Of a DNA stretch of 64,000 bases, positions 53,640-64,000 are shown piece by piece. Where the stretch lies: assembly GCA_035236585.1 (NCBI GenBank), contig CP141136.1, positions 29,294,449-29,358,448 of the forward strand, in the 5' to 3' direction. The stretch's first letter is position 1. Every line of letters begins with the position of its first letter. This stretch comes from Warburgia ugandensis (lineage: Eukaryota; Streptophyta; Magnoliopsida; Canellales; Canellaceae). The translations under genes were made by a program, and so were the position numbers. The notes under the pieces were generated by a model. The model was given only the letters and a program-made list of their open reading frames with translations. It did no database searches and was not told the DNA's origin.

Positions 53640-54570
53640 CCTAACATGCCTCTGACCTCGTGGTCTCTCTACAAGCTTATTAATGAAGATAAGGTCATCA
53701 ACCTTGTATGGATTGAGCTAGGAGTGCTTGTCGATGATGCAATTGAAATATCATTCATGAGAGAGGACCTCGTAAGAGTTTGTAAAAGGGATCAACAATG
53801 CAAATATATGCATTAATAAAAACCCTTGACAATTATGTGATGATAATAGTTATTTCTTTTCCATAGGTACCTACATGATAAAATGCAGAGATTTGAGGTT
53901 AAGACATTTACAAAATCTTTAACCTGGGTTCCATTTATAGAGACCAATGGCCTACAAATAGGCAAGTCAATGAAATTCTACTAGGGTTTGTTCGCTATTT
54001 GCAGGGACAAGCCTTAATGATTTCCTACAATTGTGTGTAAGTTTAATTTAATTAATTGTCATCACAAATTATGTTCTACCCATACATATAATTTGAAAGA
54101 TTGTAAAATTTACTTGTAATTCATATGATCATTTATAGGTCTCATTGGATGGTGTTGTTTCTTAATGTGCAAGGAGGGCATGCATTACTTTTTAATTCTT
54201 ATGGAGTAGAAATTCTTGTGTCGCCGATAAAAATCATAAATAAATATTTCTTAATCTTTTATTGCATTATAATAATTTAATAACTAATAAGTAATCTTTT
54301 CTTTATATCTAATGCATTTGAATTATAAATTTGAAGTGCATTGTTAAGATGGAATCAACCAATCAATAGTATGAACCCACTAAAACTCAGTTGGAAGAAG
54401 GTTAAGGTAAGGAAAACTAGTTAATGACTCAATATATAAACTAAAGCTACAATTAGACATGATATTTGTTGATCCTTTCTTTCTTCTTTGTTGTGCAATT
54501 CCCTTGACAAAGATCAGATTGAGAATTTGGATACTATGTTCTAAGATACATGAAAATCCTAATACATGAT
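53640..54570 (+). pseudogene. Ulp1-like (C48) cysteine protease remnant of the CACTA element
   Basis: YLHDKMQRFEVKTFTKSLTW is followed by intron-like sequence and then SHWMVLFLNVQGGHALLFNS, where HW (His codon at 54,143-54,145) is the usual catalytic His block of Ulp1-type proteases. Farther on EFGYYVLRYMK (54,523-54,555) matches the family's ECGYYV.RYM block, but the catalytic Cys is Phe (TTT at 54,526-54,528) and the usual LDS Asp is Asn in FNS. Stops and frameshifts also occur. Plant CACTA and some MULE elements carry such domains; the role in transposition is unsettled. Confidence 0.65.
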
Positions 54571-55536
54571 GGTGCTAAGCTCCAATAATTGAGAAAGGTA
54601 AGAAATTTTAGTTATTATCATCTTATATTTTCCACAATATTTGGGGTTGTCTATATGAAATAACATTTAAACATATAGTGGATTTATAAGTAGTAAACTA
54701 AATTAAATATGTTGTCTTGTAGATGGTAGTGCTATTGAATTGGGGAAGCAAGGATTAATCCCAAGTAGCTTTTGATGAAATAAGGCATGCATGGGTTGGA
54801 GTATATAATGAAATTCAACTTTGACTGATATGTACTTCCACCCCATCGACACTTGCACTAATTTGAAGATGTGAGTGGGATGGAGTATGTAATGAAATTC
54901 AACTTCAACTAATATGTACTTCCAACCCACTAATGCATGTTAATTTCAACATAAATTTTTACATGGAATAATATAAAAATTCTTCATTTAAATAGTGAAT
55001 ATGGATGCATAATGTATTTTTCATTTGGTTGAAGTATATGTGATTCATTTATTTGAATGAGAGGATGTTGTAGGCTAGATGTAGGTCTTTACTTTCTAAA
55101 AATGTGAGAATGTTGGACTAGAAGGAAATGGGTGTGCATATATGGAGAAGTGTGGATGTAGGTCTTTACTTGCGAAGGCTTTTTTTTTTTTTTTTTCATG
55201 CCTTTGAATTTTTTATATTGAATGTGGATGTTTGAAGTGTGGAGGATTGCAAGAAGTTCTAAATGTTGAATTTTTTATATTGAATGTCTATGGATGAATA
55301 TTATAATAGTAGGAACATTATTGTATACTGTCATTCTTTTCAAAAATACAGAAATGTTAAAGATAGCTATAAAAATATCATCTTTATTGTAAGACTGTTT
55401 AAAGTTTTGAAATTTATCTAAAATTTTTTTTGAGTGGGATTTTAAATCATCTTATATTTTACTACTTTTCTAAGATGGATGGATAAAAGACATTTTTCAA
55501 ACTATCTTAGATATATGTTTTTAACCATCTTAAAAA

Positions 55537-55555
55537 CTCTAATAGTCTAGTAGTG
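55537..55555 (-). repeat. CACTA right terminal inverted repeat
   Basis: Complement reads CACTACTAGACTATTAG. The outermost CACTA is intact, and TTA follows at 55,556-55,558. Confidence 0.75.
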
Positions 55556-55558
55556 TTA

Positions 55559-55777
55559 CAGTGGGATACTAGGTCAAAGTCTTATCATACATGGGTGAAC
55601 CATGTACATACGACCTCTACTTTTAAGAAAGGATAGTTCACTATTGACCAGTATTATTACAATCCTCAAAATTTAAAATTCAAATCATAGTGGGCCCTCA
55701 CACCATATTTTTTCAAAATAAAAAAAATATAAAGAGAATCCTAAATTAATTTGGTGGTACTTTGTCTACATGATTAC
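55559..55777 (-). other. Likely internal leader of the LTR element at 55,803
   Basis: Lies on the internal side of the primer site at 55,778. AT-rich, no coding wording seen. It is cut on the left by the CACTA element or its flank. Confidence 0.35.
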
Positions 55778-55798
55778 CTCCCCAGCAATGGTGACAAA
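55778..55798 (-). promoter_or_regulatory. Primer-binding site of Tat/Athila type
   Basis: Minus strand TTTGTCACCATTGCTGGGGAG resembles TTTGGCGCCGTTGCCGGGGA, the primer site common in Tat and Athila gypsy elements, with CpG-type decay. It sets the orientation of the neighbouring LTR as minus. Confidence 0.7.
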
Positions 55799-58670
55799 AA
55801 CTTGTTTGAGTTAATTCTTGCAAGTGCACAATTGTTAAGTGTAATATTTTGTAGGTTCAATCCCAATAAGCATTGGATTATTCTTATCTAATGAATGTAA
55901 AATGATGTATGGGGATGATACTAAACTAAGAATAAATGAAGATGAGATGATGATCAAAATCAAATAGATGAAATGAGAGTGAACTGATTTGGGAAAGATG
56001 AACTAGGATTAAAGGTCATCCTAGGCTAGAATAAGGGCTCACCACCTATTATTTCTTTTTATAACTCAATAAATAAATCCAAACTATGATTATTTTTCAG
56101 AAAGTGTGTTCTTTGAAATTTAATCCTAAAAAACTATGTAGACTGTCAAATCCTAAGAATTCTATGTAAACTCTGACTATAGAGCAAGGGTTAAATCCAA
56201 GGTAAATTTTACCATTTTTTTTCAATTAAAAATGAATAAAATTTTCAAAGACTTTTAAACCATTAGAACTTAATTAGTGGGGTCACCTAGTGGTAGCCTA
56301 GGATCAGTCTAATCCTAGTATAATGAAATCTAGCATAACATGTTTCTAATCTAATTGACTAAAACAAAGAAACATGTTATGCAAATCTAAGACTAACAAA
56401 TGCTCAAAACAGCCTTAGAAACTAAGGTATAATAACAAGTGCTATATTATTGCATCATAAAATATGAGAACACGTCCTAAAATTATAACATATCTAGCTT
56501 AAGACTATCATGAACGAAATTGGTAAATATGTCCTAAATTAGCTTAGATTAGCATGTCTTTTAGCTAGGCTTAGAATTGGTGAAAAACCATCCTAGGGTG
56601 GCTATAAAAGGTTGCCTAATCATAGGCTAATCTAAACTCCACCTGTGTGATTTTAGTTTTATATGATGTTATCATGGCTGATCCTAGTCCCAGATAAAGG
56701 GGAAGGGTTTTGAGTTGGTGCTAGCTAACAAGGAAAACCCATGGCAAACCCCATGAACGAATCAACTTATGACATTCCCTTAGGCTAGGGTAATCCTTGT
56801 AAGTGATGTGCTACATTGGATCCTGAATATGGTGAAAAATGGATAACGGCTGCTAAGATGTTCCCTCATAAGCGATACATTGCATTGAGTCTTGAGTGTA
56901 GTGGAAAATATTTAAGAGATGCTAGAGCATTCCCTTGGAAGAAACACATTGCATTAAAACTAGATGTAGTGGAAAGTATACATGGGTTCCCATGCTATTC
57001 AAAAACTACATGGATAAATAGGCTAGGTCAAGAGAACAAGATTAATATAGCTACATGGAATATAGGCACATGGACATGTAAGAGTCTAGAGTTAGTGGAT
57101 ACAATGAAACTTAGGAGAGTCAACAATGCTTGTATCCAAGAAACAAAATGGAAAAGGGCTAAAATTAGAGAAATTGATGGGTATAAGCTCTGGTATGTAG
57201 GAAAGGACAATAATAGAAATAATATAGGGATAGTGGTAGATTAAGAATCAAAGGAAAAAGTTGTAGACATTAAAAGAACTAATGATTGAATTATAATAAT
57301 AAAACTTATTCTAGAAGAGAATATTATAAATGTCATTAGTACATACACACCACAAGTATGGTTAGAAGATAGAATCAAGAGATAATTCTTGGAAGATATG
57401 GAGGAAATCATGCAACAAATTCCTAGCACAAAGAGGATATTTATAGGAGCAAATTTTAATGGTCATGTAGGAAAAGAAAAAGAAGGATATGAAAGGGTAC
57501 ATAGGGGGTATGGTATTGAAGAAAGAAATGAGATGGGAGAAGCTGTACTAAATTTTTCCTTAATATAAACCTAGTTATAGCAAACATAAACTTTAAGAAG
57601 AGCGACAAACACTTACCAACTTTTAAAAGTGGACCATATAAAAGCTAAATAAACTTTTTCCTACTTAGGAATGCCGAACGATCAATGTGTAAGGATTGTA
57701 AGGTGATACCCAGTAGGAGTCTAACGTCACAACATAGATTAATGGGTATGGATACTTATATTAAAGTATAGAAGAAAGGAAATGAACTTAATAGGTATCC
57801 AAAAACCAAATGGTGAAACTTAAAAAGGGGAGAAGATAACATCATTTACAAACAAGTTAACTATAGAATGAAACTGGAACAATGAAATAGAAGTGAACAC
57901 CATGTGAACTAATATGGCCATATCCATTAAGAAAGTGGCAAAAGATGTCCTAGTAGTATCTAAAGGTAAAAGGCAACCCACAAAGGAAATTTGGCAGTGG
58001 AATGAAAAACTGCAAAAAGTTATTAAAGAGAAATGTGTGTGGTTTAAAGCATGGAAAAGGACTAAAAAAATGAAAACTATAAGCAATATAAGAAAGTTAA
58101 AAGGTTTACTAAGAGAGTAGTAAGTAATGCTAAACTCAAGGCATATGATGATCTCTATAATAGATTAAGATCATGAGAAAGTAAGAAAGATGTGTTTAGA
58201 CTAATAAAAGTAAGAGAAATGAAGAGTAAGGACTTAGACCACATTAATCGTATTAGAAGTGATGACCATAAGGTACTAGTCAAAGATGATGAGATCAAAC
58301 AAAGATGGGAAGGTTACTTTCAAAAATTGCTAAATGACAATTACCTTGAGAATATAGGAATTGAAAGTACTACAAACCCAAATAACGTTGGACACTATAG
58401 ACATGACCATAGGATTAGAATACTTGAAGTGGAAAAGGCCTTATGTTGCACTAATTATCAATGATCAAACTTATGAGTCATATGATGAAACTTTTTGAAA
58501 TAATGAAGAAGAAGAGGCTATGGCATGAGACAAGTGTATCAAAGTACCAACTTGGTTTGATGCCTTGGAGGTCTACCATGGAAGCTATTTTTTTGCTTGG
58601 ACAATTGAGAGAGAAATATAGGAAGATGAGGAAGGATCTCCACATGGTCTTTATTGACTTAGAAAAAGCT

Positions 58671-59309
58671 TATGATAGGGTCTCTAGAGAATTAATATGG
58701 TGGGTGTTGTACAATAAAGGGGTTTTATGGGGTTATATAGACATAATTTAGGATATGCGTGAGGGAATGGTAAGAAAAATTAAAACTTAGAGATAGGAGA
58801 GATTGGTGAATTTCCTATCACTATAGGATTCAACTAATGATCGGCACTGAGCCTGTACCTTTTCATGTTGGTTATAGATGAGTTAACAAAACATCTATGG
58901 GGAGGAGATTCCATGGTGCATGTTATTTGCAGATGATATAGTTTTGATTGATAAGATAAGAGAGAGTGTAAACACAAAGCTAGATTTATAGAGAGATTTA
59001 TGATAGGGTCTCTAGAGAATTAATATGGTGGGTGTTGTATGACACATGGGTTTCATGGGTGTATATAGACATAATTAAGGATATGCATGAGGGTGCGGTA
59101 ACAAACATTAGGACCTAGAGAGAGGGGAGACCGGTGAATATCCTATCACTATAGGATTGCACCAACAATCAACATTGATCCCGTACCTTTTCAGGTTGGT
59201 TATGGATGAGTTAACAAAACATCTACAAGGAGGAGATTCCATGGTTCATGTTATTTGTAGATGATATACTTTTGATTGATAAGACAAGGGAGGGCGTAAA
59301 CACAAAGTT
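58671..59309 (+). repeat. Tandem duplication inside the RTE LINE, offset 328 bp (block B)
   Basis: TATGATAGGGTCTCTAGAG through GTAAACACAAAG occurs at 58,671-58,981 and again at 58,999-59,307 with about 10% differences. Confidence 0.92.
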
Positions 59310-59633
59310 GTCCTAGTAGTATCTAAAGGTAAAAGGCAACCGACAAAGGAAATTTGGCAGTGGAATGAAAAACTGCAAAAAGTTATTAAAGAGAAATGTG
59401 TGTAGTTTAAATCATGGAAAAGGACTAAAAAAATGAAAACTTTAAGCAATATAAGAAAGTTAAAAGATTTGTTAAGACAGTCGTAAGTAAGGCTAAACTC
59501 AAGGCATATTATGATCTCTATAATAGATTAGGATCAAGATAAAGTAAGAAAGATGTGTTTAAACTCATAAAAGTAAGAGAAAGGAAGAGTAAGGACTTAG
59601 ACTACATTAATTGTATTAGAAGTGATGACCAAA
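59310..59633 (+). repeat. Displaced second copy of LINE block 57,947-58,270 (block A)
   Basis: GTCCTAGTAGTATCTAAAGG through AGTGATGACCA is collinear with 57,947-58,270 at a constant offset of 1,363 bases, with about 5% differences. In an intact LINE this block precedes the RT palm; here it also follows it. Confidence 0.93.
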
Positions 59634-60045
59634 AAGGGCACCAGTTAGAAGGAGTGAGGCGATCCTAGTTGGAGGTTCTAAAAGGGAAAGGGGAAAGCCC
59701 AAAAGAACATGCATACAAGTGGTGAGAAAAGATTTAAAAACTTTGAGACTAAATGAAGCCATGACACATAATAAAGGGGAATGGAGGAACAAGATTCATG
59801 TGAATGAACCTTAATGGGGATTAGATCTTGATGATGAAGAAGCCTAGGCTAAACTAAGAATAAAATAACTCCTAAATTGTTCTAGAATATAATAAATAGA
59901 CAAGTGCTAAAACATGATAAATGATAAAAAAAGGAAAATAAAATAATTTTTTTTGGTTTTAATCAAAGAAAGATACCCTATAGCTTCTCCTCTATGTGTG
60001 ATGAACCAAGCTTTGCATTGTAAGATCTACTCCACATGCAAGCCA

Positions 60046-60048
<3 letters not shown>

Positions 60049-60119
<71 letters not shown>
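60049..60119. repeat. (CT)n microsatellite, about 35 units
   Basis: Uninterrupted CT run in the LTR right of the RTE insertion. Confidence 0.98.
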
Positions 60120-60122
<3 letters not shown>

Positions 60123-60360
60123 ATGTGTCAATCACCAAAGAGGAGGAACTCCCAACAAAGACTAGAAAACTCTAAAACTACCACAACCCATGAACTACTC
60201 AAAGAGTAACATGTCTTCATCCAAGAGAAATTCCCCTCCTAAATCACCCTCCCTTCTTAGAGAAATATTTTGTCTCCCTTAGCAAAAACCATCCTTGGGC
60301 ACACCTCAACACATCCCTTAAAAACATGTTAAAATTCCCTCTAAATAACAACATATGTTG

Positions 60361-61300
60361 TGTTGTTTTACTTAATTCATAAGCACATGAATCTATTACA
60401 ATATAAGCACAGAAGGGTGGTCAATCCCACAAGGAATTGAATGGTTTGTGTGTTAAGTGGACCTCTATTTAAACTAACCAAAGAGACTCAATTTTTACTC
60501 TAAACTAAGGAGTGAATTGACATCAATTAAAGACAAGGAATAAAGAAAAATGCTAAAAGAAAACAAGCTAAACATAGAAACTTTCCTAAACTAAGATGCA
60601 AACTAGTAATTAGTGGAATCTAAAATAAGATCTAATGCCATTAAACATGAAAAATAAATGGAAATAACAACTAATGAAGCATTTAAAAGATAGCTACCAA
60701 AATATCATGTACTAACCTCAATTTATGTAAATTGATTGAGAAAATCAATTTAGTTTGAATTTTCAAAAATTTTGGGCTAGAATATTAGGTTATTGGAAAT
60801 TCTCTTTTTTATAGAGATTATAACATAATTTAAAACTTGTAGATTATGAAGGTACTCGAAAAGTCAATTAAAATGACATTAAGTACGTTCAATTCTGAGT
60901 TAAAATGAAAATTTTCTAATTTTCTCTATTTTCATGAGTAAAAGGGTAAAATAATAATTTTACCCATAACCAAGATCTAAGACATCAATATTTAGAATGT
61001 ACTAAAAAATAAGATTCCAACGCCACTAAGTACGCTCAATTCTAAGTTTGGGAGAATAAAATATATTTTTCTCTATAGAAGGGCAAAATGGTCCTTTCAC
61101 ACCTCTATGGGGCCTACAAATGAATCCAATAGTCAGAAAACATGTAATGAGTGGTCAAACCACTACCAGCTGATAGTGGAGAAGGAGGTGGTAGTGGAGG
61201 ATCCAATGTTAATTTAATATTCACAAGAATTGAAACATAATTATTACAAGTAATTATGAAAATTTCAAAAACATCTATAAAAACACCCCCAAAAAACTTC
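60361..61300 (-). repeat. Further LTR start of the Tat/Athila-like family
   Basis: TGTTGTTTTACTTAATTCAT followed by AAGCACATGAATC and GGTCAATCCCACAAGG matches the plus-strand left edges at 22,571 and 40,550. The far end was not found and the end given is arbitrary. Confidence 0.5.
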
Positions 61301-63245
61301 CAAAAATGTTCATTAAAATTCCCACAAAATTATGTTGCTTCTCCTCAAAAATCAGATTTAGATTCATTTCCAAATTTCCAAAACTCCCAAAAATCTCTCT
61401 TCTTTCACTTTCTCTTTCCTCTCTCTTGATTGGAACAAGAGACCTAAATTCAATTAGGCACTCTATTCCAAATCAAATCTCACAAATCTCACCATTCATA
61501 TTGTCCTAGACTGCCTTATATACAAAACCCCAAAATAATTTCAAGATCCAATAGTGCAATCAACCAAAAATCACCAAACAAGCAGTTATCGGGCAGTCAT
61601 ATCATCAACGGGATATTTCTTTAAAATTGGGCTGTAAAACCCATGTTTTTCTCCAATCAGGTAGGTGGAAACTCTTCTCATACTTATGTCATGTTAGTTT
61701 ATATAATTTTTAATTTTCTAAAATTAAGTTTAGGTTAAAAATTATAAAAATCAAGTAAGGATAAGAACCCTTCATTTTTGTATGATGGAGGGCTCAGATA
61801 GAAAATCTGAGCTGTCCGATAGATCTAGAAGGATCCAAAACCCTTGGAAATTTTTTTCCAAGAAATTTCATCAAGTTTTGAGCGCTGGATTGAAGTAGAA
61901 TTGATTGGATAGTCCAAAACAGACTGCCCGATCTTCTTTATAAGATCCGGCTCTTGGGATGTTGCATGGAAACACGCCTTGCAAGTGCGTCTCCATGCAC
62001 GCTCTCCACGTGCGACGATGTCCCAACGGAATGTTTGCGCAATAGCGCAGGTCCGGGGAAGTGCCTGCTTGCATCCCTGTGATGGGAGCGTAGCGACTGC
62101 TCGGCCCGAATGATCAGGACTGTCTGTTTCGATAAGCTAGATAAAATCTAAACCTTTGGAATGACTGTGAACTTCATTCATCAATTGTGGAGTCATCTGA
62201 ACTCCAAATTAAGATTATAAAGAAGCTATGGAAAGCTTGTAATTGCTATTTTCTTCTAAAAGCATAAAATTGATAAAAGTCTTCAAGAAACTTTCTGTTT
62301 TTAGGAAATAAGCTTTCAATTTTTAGGATCTTCAAGATCTGAGGTGATCAAATCTTGGGGATCTAATTTAATGATGAAAAAATGTTGAAATAAAGTAATA
62401 TATATGATTTATTTTGATAGATCTAAGATAAATTGAGAGATCTACCCATTATGGTAGAAAAACCTTAAAAATAGAAAGGGACCCACTTGATCAATGAGAC
62501 CAAGCATGATCAGACCCTTTGGATGGGCTGTATGAGTGGGATTATGATGAAATCTAGTTAGATCATGGATTAAATGTGACAAAAACAAGTGGATATGATC
62601 TTTGGATCTTAATAGAGTAAAAGCCCTAAATGTAATTAAAACCCTTGATCTAATGGAAAAGATCTACGATCTAATTGTTGGATCGTAAGTAAAAGTTTCT
62701 AATATGAAATAATGGAGATTAAGAGAAAGAGATGATAAATTGGAAAAATAGGATGGAAAGGATGAAGAAGGATAAAATCCAACCCCTTATAGGAAAGTGA
62801 AATAGATACTAAAGATAAAACCTTAGAATTATTACAAAATTTAAAAATAATAATAATAAATAATAAATATAAATATAAGAATTACAATTACTACATAGAT
62901 GTAGTATTATGACAATTAGCTAAAGGATTTAATCATCAAAATAGAGATGATATTATTTGAGAAGAATTTAAGGAGGTAGGTAAATATTTTCAAAATTGTT
63001 GAATGAAAAGAATTTTAATGAAGACAAATAAGGAGATAAAATTTAGAGGAATATTGATTCAACTATATGATAGAATTGAAATATGAAAATAATTATGGAC
63101 TATAATTTGCATTGATGATATAATGGAAAGTGAAGACTTATGAATGAATATGGATATTAATATGATGAATTTAGGAATATTGATTCTACTTATATGATAG
63201 AAATAGTTGTATGGAATATTGATAGGAATTTTAATTTATGAGTAG
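61301..63245. other. Probable LTR and leader of the gypsy element that starts at 63,246
   Basis: No gene seen. By position this should hold the 5' LTR and untranslated leader of the plus-strand gypsy element, but I could not fix its edges or primer site. Positions 61,945-62,110 form a CpG-rich patch in otherwise AT-rich DNA. Positions 62,840-63,240 are very AT-rich. Confidence 0.4.
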
Positions 63246-64000
63246 ATGCCACCAAAGAGAGTCGCAAGGCAGACAACTCAAAACACTCTAGAAGATAATA
63301 TGGAGAGATTAACAATGGATAATGTGGAAGAGATGTTAACAAGAGTATTGAGGAACCTTCTTCCTCACATTCAACAGCCCCAAAGTTCATCACCTCCAGT
63401 AGAGGTACCAAGTACTCAAGCTCAAGCTCAGTCTAAAGTGAGACACAATACACCAACACCAACACCAAATACTCCCACACTATTACAGGGTCAATCTTCC
63501 CTTGTACCAAGTGAAGAAGCTAGAAATTCTCCATTAGCCCCATAAAAGGTTGACAAAATGATGGAAAGGTTTCAAAAGATGGCAACGTGGTATAATGGTA
63601 AGCATGAAGCTAAGAAGGTTGAGGACTGGATATATGAACTAGAAAGGACTTTCAGTGTGCTACGTATTCCTTCAAAGTTAAGGTTAAATTTGCCACCTAT
63701 CTATTAAAACAAGAAGCTGCATTTTGGTAGAGATCAGCTAGTAATACCTTCTTCTCAAATTTTGAAAATACTACGTGGGAGAAATTTAAGGAAGTCTTCA
63801 AACACAAATATTTCCCTTCTTATGTACAAGTAAGAAAGCTGATAGAGTTTCTGGAACTTAGACAAGGAAACATGTCAGTGGTAGAGTACAATAATAAATT
63901 TGCACAGTTAAGGAGATTTGTAACTCATGTGTGCAATACTGAAACACACACAATGAATTGATTCATAGAAGGGCTGCACCTAGGGTTGAAAGTAAAGGTA
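63246..64000 (+). mobile_element. Ty3/gypsy gag, Tekay/Del-like, broken, cut by window edge
   Basis: Starts MPPKRVARQTTQNTLEDNME, the usual MPP(K/R)R-type opening of Tekay/Del gag, followed by a proline- and glutamine-rich linker. From about 63,560 the retrotransposon gag core appears with wording such as NTTWEKFKEVFKHKYFPSYV and FLELRQGNMSVVEYNNKFAQL. The frame is broken in a few places. Pol would lie beyond the right edge. Confidence 0.85.

Larger units (their letters stand above)
51600..55555 (+). mobile_element. CACTA (En/Spm-like) DNA transposon, right part; left end not found
   Basis: The right end at 55,537-55,555 reads CTAATAGTCTAGTAGTG, the complement of a CACTACTAGACTATTAG terminal inverted repeat, followed by TTA as the likely 3 bp target duplication. 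Just inside, the motif ATCTTA recurs (about 55,450, 55,503, 55,527) with an inverted TAAGATGG, as in subterminal repeats of CACTA elements. Inside lie a transposase-like remnant (Ptta/En/Spm type) and a Ulp1-like protease remnant in the same direction, the usual pairing in plant CACTA elements. A matching left inverted repeat was not found, and the coding parts are dead. Confidence 0.72.
56640..59846 (+). mobile_element. RTE LINE, rearranged, with endonuclease, RT and C-terminal parts
   Basis: Plus strand. The 5' region near 56,672 keeps CATGGCTGATCCTAGTCCCA. The endonuclease begins in the frame 56,816-57,244 with NIATWNIGTWTCKSLELVDT and NNACIQETKWK (catalytic Glu in QETKW). NGHVGKEKEGYERVHRGYG follows near 57,460, then DDEIKQRWEGYFQKLL at 58,290. 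About 75 residues of the RT fingers are missing at 58,440-58,460, where KAL passes straight to CTNYQ. Then come FIDLEKAYDRVSRELIWWVL and FADDIVLID. After that the copy is scrambled: a near-copy of 58,671-58,984, then a near-copy of 57,947-58,270, then the true C-terminus PVRRSEAILVGGSKRERGKP and the 3' tail GGGGATTAGATCTTGATGATGA. Stops and frameshifts are present. The edges carry GGCTAA(T)CTAAACT-like text on both sides, a possible decayed target duplication. Confidence 0.85.
55803..60360 (-). repeat. LTR of a Tat/Athila-like element, interrupted by an RTE LINE
   Basis: Left edge TGTTTGAGTTAATTCTTGC with CAAGTGCAC, next to the primer site. The LTR runs to about 56,640, is interrupted by the RTE LINE, and seems to resume at about 59,847. 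Its right edge was not found with certainty, and 60,360 is where the next LTR-like start occurs. Confidence 0.5.

Noticed and set aside
61871-62074. 67-codon minus-strand frame
   Set aside because: It is open mainly because the stretch is GC-rich. No recognisable protein wording, and it lies in probable LTR sequence.

Overview
The window is plant nuclear DNA. It holds one spliced beta-galactosidase gene with many short GT-AG introns, plant-type SINEs, RTE and L1 LINEs, Ty3/gypsy and Ty1/copia LTR elements, a CACTA transposon, and AT-rich DNA with long dinucleotide tracts. The sequence fits a flowering plant with a transposon-rich genome; I cannot name the species.

Positions 1-7,070 hold the only gene I would call intact: a BGAL3-type glycoside hydrolase family 35 beta-galactosidase on the minus strand. 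It starts at 6,864 and runs off the left edge. Eighteen coding exons (803 codons) can be placed exactly, and every join keeps the reading frame. A (TA)n tract and a CT-rich leader lie just upstream. Intron 5 carries a tiny 5'-truncated RTE LINE with clear target-site duplications.

Positions 7,070-12,070 are mostly non-coding and apparently low copy, with one Au-type SINE, a CpG-rich patch and a pentanucleotide repeat. From 12,070 to 21,000 come the 5' part of a copia element and an old minus-strand gypsy element with a 4.3 kb LTR. From 21,880 to 27,090 an L1 LINE (reverse transcriptase, zinc-binding and RNase H regions) is split by a 2.9 kb LTR and probably by a short copia-like LTR. Positions 27,125-29,300 look like intergenic host DNA, followed by a second Au-type SINE.

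Positions 29,548-47,887 form a nest. An RTE LINE on the minus strand was split by a 16.6 kb gypsy element (30,296-46,856, 5 bp duplication ATATC). That element was then split by a 3.97 kb solo LTR (35,544-39,513, duplication TCATG) and by a 2.1 kb LTR of another family (40,550-42,689). Positions 48,000-51,600 are poorly classified. A CACTA element with a transposase-like and a Ulp1-like protease remnant ends at 55,555. A minus-strand LTR with a Tat/Athila-type primer site begins at 55,803 and is interrupted by a rearranged RTE LINE (about 56,640-59,846). Positions 60,361-64,000 hold another LTR of that family, a CpG-rich patch, and the gag start of a further gypsy element that runs off the right edge.

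No convincing new gene system was found. The most informative structures are the datable nest of insertions, the scrambled RTE copy, the CACTA element with a dead Ulp1-like domain, and an unusual residue in a conserved motif of the beta-galactosidase. All family calls come from reading the sequence and remembered consensus; no database search was run.
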